Below the pieces are notes generated by a model that saw nothing but the letters and a program-made list of their open reading frames with translations, did not search any database and was not told where the DNA came from. Below are positions 23,457 to 37,304 of a stretch of DNA of 64,000 nucleotides, piece by piece (the first letter of the stretch is position 1; each line of letters begins with the position of its first letter). Source of the stretch: Cornus controversa (taxonomy: Eukaryota > Streptophyta > Magnoliopsida > Cornales > Cornaceae); the NCBI GenBank assembly GCA_026545225.1, contig CM048845.1, positions 81,805,033-81,869,032 of the forward strand, read 5' to 3'. A program made the translations under genes and the position numbers.

Positions 23457-24919
23457 TAAACTCCAATCCCAAGTTCTAGGACACCAATTCCAAGCTTCCA
23501 AAGGCGTCAGAGTTTTATAAAATTTAATTCAGTGTGTGTGTGTATTTGTGAAAGAAAGTACACCAAGTTTCAAACAAATGAAACAAGCAGGGACTGTATT
23601 GTGCATATTAAAATATATATATATATATATTCCTATTTCAATTCCAAAGTGCCGATTCATGATCCCAAAAGTAACAATAGTGTAGAATAGTCAAACAATT
23701 CCATCATTCTAGGATAACATAATGGAAATAATTTTCTCAACTGACTTCTAAATGCATATCCTATATGAATAGAAATTTAGAATGACACTGTTTACACTGG
23801 AAACATCCAAAACATGACTGTCTTTATGCCAGTTTGACATACTGTATCATGACAAATCATAATCAAACCAATACATCGTGCCTGTTGGGTATTGTTATAT
23901 GTTATCCACTGACCCTTTTTTGAGATAATTGAACTTGAAATGGACTTTCATGGGGCAGAGTGATCTGAAAGTTAAAATGAATTCACCCACATTTACCATA
24001 TTTCTTTTCTTCACCCTTAAAACAGAGTTTTTGTTCTGTGATCGGATACAAAATTGGGATTGGATTGTGGTTTTCCCTACAGAGATGAATTATAGGCACA
24101 TGATCATACTATGCATGAAAGTTCCACCCCACTAATTTTTGTACGTTAATTGTAAGGTGCTCTTTGTCATCATGATTTTTAAGCGGATACTACTAGAGTC
24201 TCCAAAACACAGAAAAAGATAAAAACAAAGCAGAATAAATTAGGTGTTCTGAAATCAGATAATGGAAATGCTATGTAGTGAAATTAATATCTTGGTTTAG
24301 CCACCTATACAATATGCGTACATTAGGAGTATCATATTACGATATAAGTTCAGTTAGGATTGGGAGATCAGTAGAAAATTTCTTTATAGAGTACATTTGC
24401 AATATTAGATTTTTGACATTCATATGAGAGGGTGTAACTTTAATATTTAAATCCTTCAACACACCCCCTCACATATGGCCTTCTTTTGGTCCAACATGTG
24501 TTTCAATTTTAGTTATCGAGGTGACAGTGAGGTTTGAAGACAGGACCTTGCCTGCACTGAAAACATGTTAACAACTATATACTCTAAAAGCTTAAGCTAT
24601 TAGAGAGGGTGTAACCTTAATATTTAAATCCTTAAATAATGTCAATCATTTTTTAAATCTTTGTGGTTGTAGCGTCAGTCGTGTTCTAAGAGTAGCAGTC
24701 GTCAATTTTGTTATTGTTGTTGTTGAAATCAATATTATTGTTATTTTTGAACGTTTATTGTTTCTGGATTTCTTAAGTGTGGTATCTAGAAAAGTATTTT
24801 AGAATCAAGAAACAAGTCCATGGATGGTTTTAAGGTATTAAATATAAAGGGGGTTGGTGTATGTAGCATTTAGTCCTTTCCAAAGTATTACATGCAGAAA
24901 CCCAGGGACTAGTTATGTT
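20771..24919 (+). repeat. Tandem segmental duplication, unit 2
   Basis: The second copy, directly joined to the rest of intron 1 and exon 2 of the intact HPR3-like gene, so it is the ancestral setting. It matches unit 1 base by base over long stretches, including identical non-coding ORFs (19311 and 23929), and differs in microsatellite length and small indels. Confidence 0.9.
21482..21719. mobile_element. Small TIR element (MITE-like) in unit 2
   Basis: Counterpart of 12305-12543 with the same ends; small substitutions only. Confidence 0.55.
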
Positions 24920-25763
24920 ATGCTGTGACAATAAATAGTTGCACGTAACTTTTCCGCGTGCCTTTGCCATCAGCATTTTACATTACTTCTACATACTCAT
25001 ATGGTACATGCTGCAATCTTGTGAGTATCGAGTTCAGAAAACTCATTCTTCATCCTCCTCCATAGTATCAACATACCGAAAATAATTTTTTATTTCTATA
25101 TCTGATGTGATGTGTTGCTACCCCTGAGTGCCCCGCAGGGAACAATGTTTGGAATTGTAATATAGAGTGAGTTTCACTAATTTAGTTCTTGTGCTTGATG
25201 AATTATACCACTGCAATACTGTGACATGGATTTTATTGCAGGTAGGGACTAAAAGAATTGGGATAGTGGGGCTGGGAAGTATTGGCTCCATGATTGCTAA
25301 AAGGATGGAGGCATTTGGCTGCAGCATTGCATACAACTCGAGGAAGAAGAAGCCACATGTTCTATTTCCTTATTATGCAAAGGTCCATGAGCTTGCAGTG
25401 AACAGTGATGTTCTCATTATTTGTTGTGCATTGACAGAAGAAACCCGCCACATAATTAACAAGGATGTCATGACAGCACTGGGAAAGGAAGGTGTCATTA
25501 TTAATGTTGGGCGTGGGGCTCTTGTTGATGAGAAGGAATTGGTGCAGTTTTTGGTGCGAGGTGACATTGGAGGTGCAGGTCTTGATGTGTTTGAGAATGA
25601 ACCTAACGTGCCAAAAGAGCTATTTGCATTGGATAATGTTGTTTTGTCTCCACATAAAGCTGTTGCAACCCCCGAATCCTTTGCAGCACTGCAAGAGGTA
25701 ATCATAGCCAACTTAGGGGCTTTCTTTTCAAACAAGCCTCTGCTATCGCAGGTGGAGCCTTGA
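22613..25763 (+). CDS. HPR3: HPR3-like glyoxylate/hydroxypyruvate reductase
   Basis: Two exons, 22613-23080 and 25242-25763, joined in phase 0 (AAG/GTCAAT donor, TTTATTGCAGG acceptor), giving 329 aa, the usual size for this family. The product is an NAD(P)H-dependent D-2-hydroxyacid dehydrogenase, which reduces hydroxypyruvate or glyoxylate in a cytosolic route parallel to peroxisomal photorespiration. Visible motifs are GLGSIG at residues 166-171 (dinucleotide-binding turn), NVGRGALVDE with catalytic Arg near 247, FENEPNVP with catalytic Glu near 276, and SPHKA with catalytic His near 294. There is no signal or transit peptide. Exon 1 is GC- and CpG-rich, exon 2 AT-richer. A second first exon lies 9.2 kb upstream. 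AATAAA at 25847-25852 may be the polyadenylation signal. HPR3 is the best subfamily guess; a hydroxyphenylpyruvate reductase is possible. Confidence 0.88.
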
Positions 25764-26405
25764 ATGAAGGGAATCCATTTTTTTAATAGAATGGCTTCAT
25801 GCAAAGATTCGACGTCATATTGGCATCGAGTAATTTATTTTCCATTAATAAATGCTTCAATTTTAGATGTCAAGATCATGTGTGATGCAACATATTTTTT
25901 GAATATTTGTTGAACCGAAGAAGCTTAATCCTTTGTGCAGTTCTTGCAAATGGCAATGATTTTGGCTCCTTTTGATTGTATAAAATTTAGAATACATTGA
26001 GATGGATACAAGATGATAAGAATGGATGATATCTACATGCATTTATATGTGTCTGTGTGCATGATGGTAGTTGTGTTTGTTTGTTTTGGTGACTTCAGAA
26101 ATACTAGATAAATAGAGCATGGCATAATTGCTGTTGGCACAAATTTCAGAACAGTGCCTTGGAGTTAAATTCCTTGTACTACAGTTTATAAACCATTTGC
26201 AATATTCTTGCCAGTGTATTGGAATTGTCAGTTTTCATCTTTTTCTTGTTACATTTTCAGATTGCGACATTATCTGTATTCAGCTATTGGGGTGAAGTAA
26301 CTTGCGCATACCAATGAATGACATCTTAGTTATTTTATCCATTGTTGGCTTGTTATAGCTTGATGTTGAATTAATTCGAGTTTGGTTGGTTTTTGTTTGT
26401 AGTAA

Positions 26406-28172
26406 AATTTTCAATTTGGAAAGGATTAGGGAAATATGAAATGCTTGTCCATTTCTTTCCTCTCTTTTCCATTTTTTATTTTTTTGGTTCTTTTCATTGC
26501 TAATGATCAAGATGCTAGGCTATCAAACTGTTGGGAACTGACCTGCCAAATAAGTAATCAAATTCAGCCTCAGTTTTGATGGTAATTTTCTTCCCTTATT
26601 AATCCTCTTCAATATTGCTATCTGAGTTTCCAAGCTAGTCCGCTGTAATATACTTCTCAATATATTGCTTATAACTTTTGTCAATTTGATTATTAATTCT
26701 GATTCTATATTCTTGCAAGGTACGCAACATTCAAGCTTGCAAAAAAGAAGTGCACCAGAACTTAACCTGCAAGGTCCTTCATCTTTATTGCCGAGGAAAC
26801 TATTCTGCTGGTTGGTCTGCCAACAAACACCACAGAGGGTAGGAGCTTAGAGCAACTCCACTGGGCTTAGAAAAACTTGTTACTAAGCCATTAAGCCCCA
26901 ATTAGCCTCTCCTTTTCTGGTGTACCGTATCTTCATGCCTGTATCCTTTGTGACTGTGCATCTTCTAGCGCTTGATGAATTAGGACTCCAATTCAATGAC
27001 AGGAGAAATGATATTGTGGGGATGGGATATATAGGTTTCAAGATTGCAGAAAGAATCAAACCCTTTGGCCGCAGCATCGCCTACCTCTGAAGGAAGAAGG
27101 AGCCACATATGCCATTCCCTTATCATGCAAATTCTTGAGACATTCTTGACCTTGGAGTTAATAGTGACATTCTTATTATATGTTTTCCATTGACAGCTTA
27201 TTGGGGTAGTCAAGACAGCAATGAGAATGAAAGGTCATCATGGATGCCGGATGTGAGTCTCTCCTCATGGAAGTAATCTGTACTGTTTCCAGAGCGAGAT
27301 GCGATTGGAGTTGCCAGTTTGGTCCTCTTGATGTGTTTGAAAAATGAACCTAATGTGTCAAAAGAGCTATTCAAATTGGATAACGTCGTTTTATCTCCAC
27401 ATAAAGGCGGTGCAACCCCAGAATCCTTCAAAGCACTGCAAAAATTAATCATAGCCAACCTCTCTAGAGGTTTTCTTTTCAAGTAAGCCTTTGCCGTCAA
27501 CTTTGAATGAAGGGATATCCATTCTTGTAACAGAATCGCTTCATATCCACAGATTCAACCTTATGTTGGCACTGACTTGTTATATTCTATAAATAAATGC
27601 TTCACTTGTACATCAAATGTACTTCAAATAATTGTTAAATCAAAGAAGCTGATACTTTTGGTGGTGTAAGATTCAGAACAGATTGAGATGGATACAGAAC
27701 TGATAATAATGAAAAGTGTGTGTGAAGCTAGTTGGACTAGTCATTATTTTGCTCGACTTTGGCAAGAACACAAATATAGAGGCATGGTCTATTTAATTGC
27801 AGTTAGGCACAAATTTTAGAACAGCGCCTTGGAGTTAAATTCGATTATATTAAAGTTCACAAACTGTTCCCGATATTCTTGCTTATGGACTGGAATTGTC
27901 AGTTTTTATCTTCTTGTTACATTTTCAAATTTGGAACATTACCCTCATTCCGCCATCCGGTGAAGGAACTTGTGCATGCCAATTAATGATGTGTAATCTA
28001 CTTTTAACTTTTGTTGTTTCTGTCATGGCTTGATGTTAAATTAGCTTTTGCTATATTGGTTCTCAGGTTGCAGAAAGGCTCAAGGCCTTTGATAACAGCA
28101 TTGCCTACCCCTCAAGGAAAAGGAAGAAGAAGCCACATGTACCATTCTATTATTTTGCAAATCCCTGAGACC
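26406..28172 (+). repeat. Segmental repeat copy 2 (HPR pseudo-exon block)
   Basis: Colinear with 4714-7868 without the solo LTR of that copy. It follows directly on the intact gene. Its internal exon-2-like pieces and their 3' UTR-like tails show that exon 2 plus 3' flank had been tandemly multiplied before the block itself was duplicated. Confidence 0.8.
26995..27505 (+). pseudogene. HPR3-like exon 2 pseudogene (psi-c)
   Basis: Counterpart of psi-a. It retains GATATTGTGGGGATGGGATA, KNEPNVSKELF-coding words, and CTCCACATAAAGGCGGTGC over the catalytic His region, but has stops and a deletion between. It is followed by a diverged copy of the reductase 3' UTR with AATAAATGC. Confidence 0.8.
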
Positions 28173-29836
28173 TTGATGCTAGTAGTGACATTCTTAATAT
28201 TTGTTGTGAATTGACAAACAAAAACCACGAAATGGTTAACAAGGATAGGATGTCATGACAGCATTTTGAATGATGACTTGTGATCGGCGTTGAATGTTAC
28301 GCATTTTAGGCTCTTAATTTGCATATTTTATTCTCTTCGTAAATATATGTGATTTTACTCTGTTTTTGTATTTTCTGTCTTTTTCAGGGCCTTAATGATT
28401 ATTTCAGATAAAATCATGATTTTGGGCTTTTAAAGATGATATTCAAGAAGATTATACGAAGCCTACATCTAATGGGTCCATTCAACTCCATATTTCAACT
28501 CAAATCAGCCCAAGGAAGAGGTTCAAGAGAATTACAACTGCTTAAGAAGGTTACGGGCCTGAAGCCCAATTTTGCATTTAATCCAGTTTTAATCCCGTTT
28601 TGGAAAGTTGACCTAAAGTCTTATTTTCGAGCATCAATTCGACTTAATTCCCGTGTGGGTTGAACGAAATTCGATTCTGGACACTTTTGTATTTCACGTA
28701 AATTTCGTGAATCGGACTTCTACTGGGTCAAAACTTGGGCCTAATGTTAGCAGAAAAATATAGTTATTTTGGGCCGCGGGAAAATCCTAATTTTCTCCTA
28801 ATTGGATTAGGACTTTATCTATTAATTGGATTAGGACTTTATGTATTCTCTTGGGGTATAAAGAGGTGAATTGGAGGCTGTTTTGAGGGAGAGGAAAAGA
28901 AGTGGAGGCCAGGGCAGAGAAGACAGAGACAATCCAGGTTTTATTTACTTATAATGTCTTTTATTATTTTGTTATCTTCTTCTTCTACCATGTGTAACTA
29001 AACTCCTCAACTAGGGTTGAGGAGGAAACCTCTATTAATGAAGTGAAGTTCTTTTGTTCATTAATTGATTCCCATGTGTATGATTTAAATTCTTCTGATT
29101 TTCGCTTCTTGTGATTAATTATTTTATAATTTTTTCACCATCTATATCATGTATATGTGGTAGTTAGAAAATATTATAATTAATCTAAGCTTGGGTTTGT
29201 ATTTCTTAAAAGTGATAATCTTTGATCTTATGTTTTTCATTAAATTGGATACATAGGATGCTTAGAATTTTACACTAGTGAAGCGAAGAAAAATCTACCT
29301 TTTAATATATTTTTCATAGTGCTTTATTGTTAAATCTTGAGTAAGCAATAGATTGATTTCTTGATTGCTACTCTAACTTTGAGAATTAATAAATGAATAT
29401 TAGAAATTTCATGGATTTAATGGTGGTGAAATCCGAAACCTTATTTATTTTCTCTATTTGATTTTAATAGTGTTATTTTATTTGCATGTTAGTTTAATTT
29501 ATCTCAAATCAACCAACTTGTGTTTAAACTAGATTAGTTTTAAATTAATTTGAATTTGTGTTAGTTTTTCTTCTCAAAGCATTCCCTTGGGTTCGACCTC
29601 GTTCTTGCTGAACTATACTTTAATAGATTCGTACACTTGCGAGTTATTTAACAATTTTAAAACAACATCAACTTGCTGGAAGAGCTCTTTCGGATTGGTC
29701 AAAGTTGTTTTATCTCCAGATAGCACCATAGCAACCCATGAATCCCTTGAAGCTTTTCTAGAGATGAACATTAGAAGCTTGGAGGCACTCTTTCAAATAA
29801 ACCTTTGCTGTTGCAGATCAAACTTGAATGAGGGGG
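28066..29836 (+). pseudogene. HPR3-like exon 2 pseudogene split by a solo LTR (psi-d)
   Basis: The first half 28066-28280 (after a CTCAG acceptor-like end) covers the Lys-rich KKPHV segment and the word for VMTAF. The second half 29671-29836 covers SFGLVKVVLSP, STIATHESLEAF and FQINLCC. The halves are separated exactly by the LTR at 28281-29670 and its ACTTG duplication. Frameshifts exist also outside the insertion, so the copy was probably dead already. Confidence 0.8.
28281..29670 (+). mobile_element. Solo LTR of an LTR retrotransposon, copy B (TSD ACTTG)
   Basis: Starts TGATCGGCG and ends AACAACATCA, the canonical TG..CA. ACTTG flanks it on both sides (28276-28280 and 29671-29675). A TATAAA word at about 28857 may be the LTR promoter. 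It is 1390 bp and of the same family as 4978-6348, which lies in the reverse orientation. A roughly 20-base unit (ATTGGATTAGGACTTTAT) is doubled here and single in copy A. Confidence 0.92.
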
Positions 29837-30686
29837 TTATCCGTTGTTTTGACATATTGGCTTCTTTCACATGAGGCTTATAGATCAATGGAGCCGATGT
29901 CCTTGTGGATGTCTTTTAAATGGTGTTGTTTCAAGCTTACTTCGATGGTGTAGAATTGAGAACACCAATCAAGCTTGTGAGGTGGAAAATTGAGAAATGG
30001 TAAACTGGAATAAGAGAAGTCTGCTAGCTGTTTTTAACTGTTTTCTGGTGGCTGTGACAATATCAGGTAATAAAGAGGTATTGGTTATTCAAATGCAGCT
30101 AGCACAAATTTTAGAAGAACATGCCAGATTGAAATGCATGCGATGTTGTTCTTTTTTTTTTTATAAGAACATGCCATTTCCAAGTCGTCTCATGCTTAAC
30201 ATTGTTCTTCTGATTTTTTTTTTATTTTTTTTCCATTCCTTCTTACTTTTCATTATTTATTAATTTTTGGGCTTACTAGCTTGGGACATTAATTTTTCTT
30301 TATCAAGCTATACCTGAAGTAATGTGTTGAACCAAATTTCATGTTGATTTTCTTTTTGTTTTCCCATGTTTTATTTTCCTTATGGTACTGTCAATTTTTT
30401 TTTCTTGGCCTATATTTGATTGCCGAGGAAGTGTGAGAAGAAGAAGCACCTAAAATCCTCTGTCACGCATTATAAATATAATATATAGGCCCCAACTGAC
30501 GAAATTCAAGATCACACATTATAATAAATATAATCACCAAGATTACAACAGGAGAGAACTACAATCTTATTAGACAGGGAGGACAAATGCATATTTTTGT
30601 CGGTGCAATTAAACAGCTTGTGCTAGATATGAAAACAGAACATAAATGGGATAAATTGGCAGTGGCATCAAATGTAGCCAGAGTAC
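29837..30686. other. Intergenic DNA, no gene seen
   Basis: Poly-T runs and AT-rich DNA; the last 200 bases are the 3' flank of the - strand ANS gene. Short open frames here show no family resemblance. Confidence 0.5.
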
Positions 30687-33210
<2,524 letters not shown>

Positions 33211-33420
33211 TTACAACTTACAACTGTGTGTGTGAATATAGATATAAATATAATATATATATATGTTCCTTTGAAGCACTTTGTTGACTATTGGCCAATC
33301 TTTGTGGGCTTTTATAGAGATGTTCTTCAACTAGAATTGTATGTGCAAAGCCAATACAAAATTGGCAGACGGCATTCCAAGTTGCTCTAGAAAAATGGCC
33401 GGATGGGACGGGGTAGAGCT

Positions 33421-33456
33421 ACCAACTTAGAGAGAGAGAGAGAGAAAGAGAGAGTA
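33421..33456. repeat. (GA)n tract in the ANS 5' region
   Basis: AGAGAGAGAG run about 240 bases upstream of the ANS start codon, common in plant promoters and leaders. Confidence 0.6.
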
Positions 33457-33472
33457 AATTGTATCTGTTACT

Positions 33473-33478
33473 CACGTG
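33473..33478. promoter_or_regulatory. G-box (CACGTG) upstream of ANS
   Basis: CACGTG about 280 bases upstream of the ANS ATG, in the context TCACGTGT. In other plants bHLH and bZIP (HY5) factors act on G-boxes in late anthocyanin genes; binding here is inferred. Confidence 0.5.
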
Positions 33479-33662
33479 TTGATCGATCAGTTCTAAACGA
33501 GACCCAAAAAGATTGAATAAATAGCCAAAGAGACGATGAAAATGCATGGAAGTTGGGTTGAATGGAGGTTTAAAGCACGAGGAACCCTAACCGTCGCTTA
33601 AGAGTGATATATACTTATTATACGAATAGTTCCAGAACTCTCTTTGAACCCATCTACCAAGT

Positions 33663-33678
33663 ACCAACCAAGCACGTG
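33663..33678. promoter_or_regulatory. Composite MYB AC-element and G-box upstream of ANS
   Basis: ACCAACC (33663-33669), an R2R3-MYB AC-element, is followed four bases later by CACGTG (33673-33678), about 475 bases upstream of the ANS ATG. The close pairing suits an MYB-bHLH complex. Motifs are seen; function is inferred. Confidence 0.5.
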
Positions 33679-35963
33679 ATAGCTAACCCATTAAATTCGT
33701 TAATTCGCTTCTCCACTTGGTGTTTTCTTATTTATAAAAAAATCTCCATATTTTTAATCAATTTTGACTTCGATTTCTTATATTATCTATAGAAATGTCC
33801 ATATTTCTAATCAAATTTGACTTCAATTTTTTATAACAAAGCTTTTAATAAATATGAAATTTGAATTTTAGCAATTTTTAGCAAGCCTCAAAATTATTTT
33901 ATTTTTAGTTGACTCACTCGAAATTGTTTCATCAGTTTATTTGTATATATAATTTGAGCCTCTCCAATCTCTAAAGCACGATAATTAGTAACAACAGTCA
34001 CCACATATTAATAAGATTTCTTTTTCTTTCTTTTTTTTTGTTGACAATGATAGTATCGAACCAAGCACTCATTAATTCACTGGAATCCTTCTGTTAACAT
34101 GTGTCGAACAATTATCGGAAAAAATTTCCGGGGTGACTCCAAGAAATTTTTCTGAGATATTTCTCAAAAGTAGTAAAGACTTGCAAAAAATAATAATATT
34201 TCCATTTTAAATCTTATGATAATAGTAAAAATTTAACTTACAAGTTTGGCGCTGTGACTCAATATAAAAATCATTTGAGATTATGATTTTTAATCAATTT
34301 AGTACATCTAATTTTATACATTGAACATATTTTTTAATTGCTTTACACTCTTAAAACATATATGTGTATATGTTATTCTCGTTACCTTTACATATTGTGC
34401 ATTACATTCCTTGGAAACGAAATGCAGCGTGGACTCACTTTGTTTAGGCAAGTATCAGAGGGGAGTCCTAAAAATAAGAAGAAAATAACTTGGTGGGTGA
34501 CAATTAAGTGGTGGTTCGAGGCTCGTGATTGAGTGGTGGTTCAAAGAACTTTTGCTGGAAAGAAATAGGGTAACCAAACTTTTCCTTTTCTTTTTCTTTT
34601 TTTTTTTTTCTTTTTTTGGTAAGTAACCAAAACTTTCCCAGGGAAATGAAATGAAAAGAAAAAAATTAAATGGCAAAATATTATAAAAGAAGTTAGTCAA
34701 AAATCATCGCAACATTTTTTATTTATTTATTTATTTTTGGTCAAAAAGAACCCTTTCAATCTTGTGACATTTCTGTACATGAGGCATGTTATTTTGTTTT
34801 ATTTATTTATTTTTGATAATAAGGAACCTTTTTAACCTCTCACATTCGGTACACAAGACATGATAAATCATGAATATGTAGTCATTCACAAATCACAGAT
34901 ATCATTTAAACTCATATGTGTTTGCGCACTATGTACGCCTGAATGGCTTATGCCAAGAAACACCTTAACCATCTGATCATTCATGTGAATTTTTACAACA
35001 TAATAATTAAAAAAGAAAATGTTTAGAGTTATGGGTGTATATATATATATATATATATACACCTTGACAAGAAACTCACATATTCACTTTTTGTCTTTTT
35101 AAAAAATTGAACTCATTCAACTTTAAAAATGAAGAAGTATTACTTAAATTAAAATACTTCCTAGGTTAAATATATATTACAATTGTTAAGATGAGAGTAG
35201 AGTTTTTTTCACTTCTTTCCATAACTTTCACTTCAACCAAACAGGGTTTTCGGGATTTGAAATGCAGCCAATTAAAAAAAGTGAGCCAATCAACTAATTT
35301 TAATGGCCAAAAGCTTCTAATTTTTTATTATTATTATTATCCAGCATATATTAAGCACAAAAAAAAAACCCCTTAAAAATCAAAATTGTGTGTATATTTT
35401 TGTATGTATATATATGTGTGTGTATTATATATACTTAACTGATATTTGAGACCAATCTTTTATGCCAAAATGGTAGGGATATTTTTTTTTTACTTGTCCC
35501 GGCAAGAAACTCGATAAGGTTACCTAATTGACTATATGCACACATATTAATTGGAATTCTTTAGTAAAAGTATGGAAGTAGGTTTGGTTCGAATATTAGC
35601 CATACATGAGTTGGTGCAACGTCAGAAACTAGGGAAAGCTTGCAAGAAAGCCTGTGTGCAAGAACATTGTTTTCAATATAGATAAGAAGTCTCTGCCCTA
35701 ATTTAAGAAAATTAAATCCCAAGTCTTCTACTGAATACTCATTATTACAAAGCAAATAGGACACTTAACATCATTTAGTTTACTCTATTTTATTCCCAAA
35801 ATTTCTTACAACAAAATAATAATTTTATGCTCCGTTTGGAAGGAAGGAAGAAAGAAAATTAGATGGAAGGGAGAGAATGATGGATGAATGATACATTCCT
35901 AGAGAAGAAATTATATCATTTTCTCTTTGTTTGGTTGAAAGGAAGAAAAGAGAAGCAAATAAT
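33679..35963. other. Intergenic DNA between ANS and the Copia element, no gene seen
   Basis: AT-rich with simple repeats. 34715-34870 contains two diverged copies of a 75-base unit beginning TTATTTATTTATTTTTG. No coding ORF is recognisable. Confidence 0.5.
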
Positions 35964-36441
35964 TGTTGGAATATAATCCATACTCAACTTGTAGAAATCA
36001 AAAATACTGCAATAATTATAAAAGGAGATTTTAATTGACATACCTGAATGAAGATTAAGCTGTAGAATACCTTTTATTTCTGCAAGAGATCCTTAGAGAG
36101 CTCTACCCCCTTTCTGAGAGTTGTCATTCGATAGGGCTGAATAAGAGTTATATAACCCTTATTTATAACAACAACAATGGAGACTACTTCTCTACAAATA
36201 AAATACCTAAGTCTCATTTCCTATGATGGAGACATAGATATCAACGGTTAAAATTAAATTCCACCAAATAAAGTTGAAAAATCGCAATCCAACAGTGTAA
36301 ATATTATACTGTCAATTAGACTATAATTGACAAGTATAACCCCAACCCATCAAGTAACAATAACTACATTGCAATTCAATTTTAGAAATAGTGCATAGGA
36401 CCACAAATAAAAAATATTTTATTTATTAAAATATTCTAACA
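35964..36441 (-). repeat. 3' LTR of the Copia element
   Basis: On the + strand it starts TGTTGGAATATAATCC and ends TATTCTAACA; 478 bp. It differs from the 5' LTR by scattered substitutions and small indels. Confidence 0.93.
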
Positions 36442-37304
36442 ATCTCTCACTTGGTTCATGCACTTTAAGTTTTGTAAAATGACACTGTGGATTGGAATGC
36501 TTTAGAAAAGTCGAGTGACCACTAATTTTATTTTAGAAAAATACAATTATCGAAACAGATGGGTTGAAATTTTAAAACATTCTCTTTCATAGACTTCTTT
36601 AATAGTGGATCATGAATGCGTAGACAAGTAATATATTAGTCTAAACAATTCCATGGTCTCAAAACTGATTCCATCTAGGATTTGAGCAAATATAGGGGTT
36701 TTTACTGCATTTCATGAGATGCGCAAACTGCATGTGGTCTAAACGCACACCTCACTATCCGTCCTGCTTCATACCATCACGGTATGTCACCTGAACATAT
36801 TATAGCAAATCGCCAACTTTTTGTCCAGTGTGAGGGTTTACCGATATGGAGCCAATCTCATATCTAGCCCAAGCTATCCTCATAGAGTGTGAAACACTCC
36901 TACAGGCACTTTAATAATTATGTTTGGATTTACCAATGTGGTGCCAATTCCACATCTAATCCAAACACCCTCATAAGTGTAACATCACTCCCAGGCAAAC
37001 ATAATAGCACATGCATAAACTATATATCAATGAAGATAATAATAACGATGCATCATAACTATATTTTGCATGTATATAACTGTCACCAAAAAATGTAAAT
37101 AAACTGAAGAACAATAACTATCATCATAAGGTGTAAATAAGCTAAAAACTAACTGCAATATAACATGATGTAAAGAAAAATTAGACATCATTACACAATG
37201 ACTCTCGAACACCCATCCGGATCACGTGCTCCGTAAATAATTTCGGCTGAAGACCTTTAGTGAGAGGATCTGCAATCATCTTTTCTGTTACTATATGGGG
37301 AACC

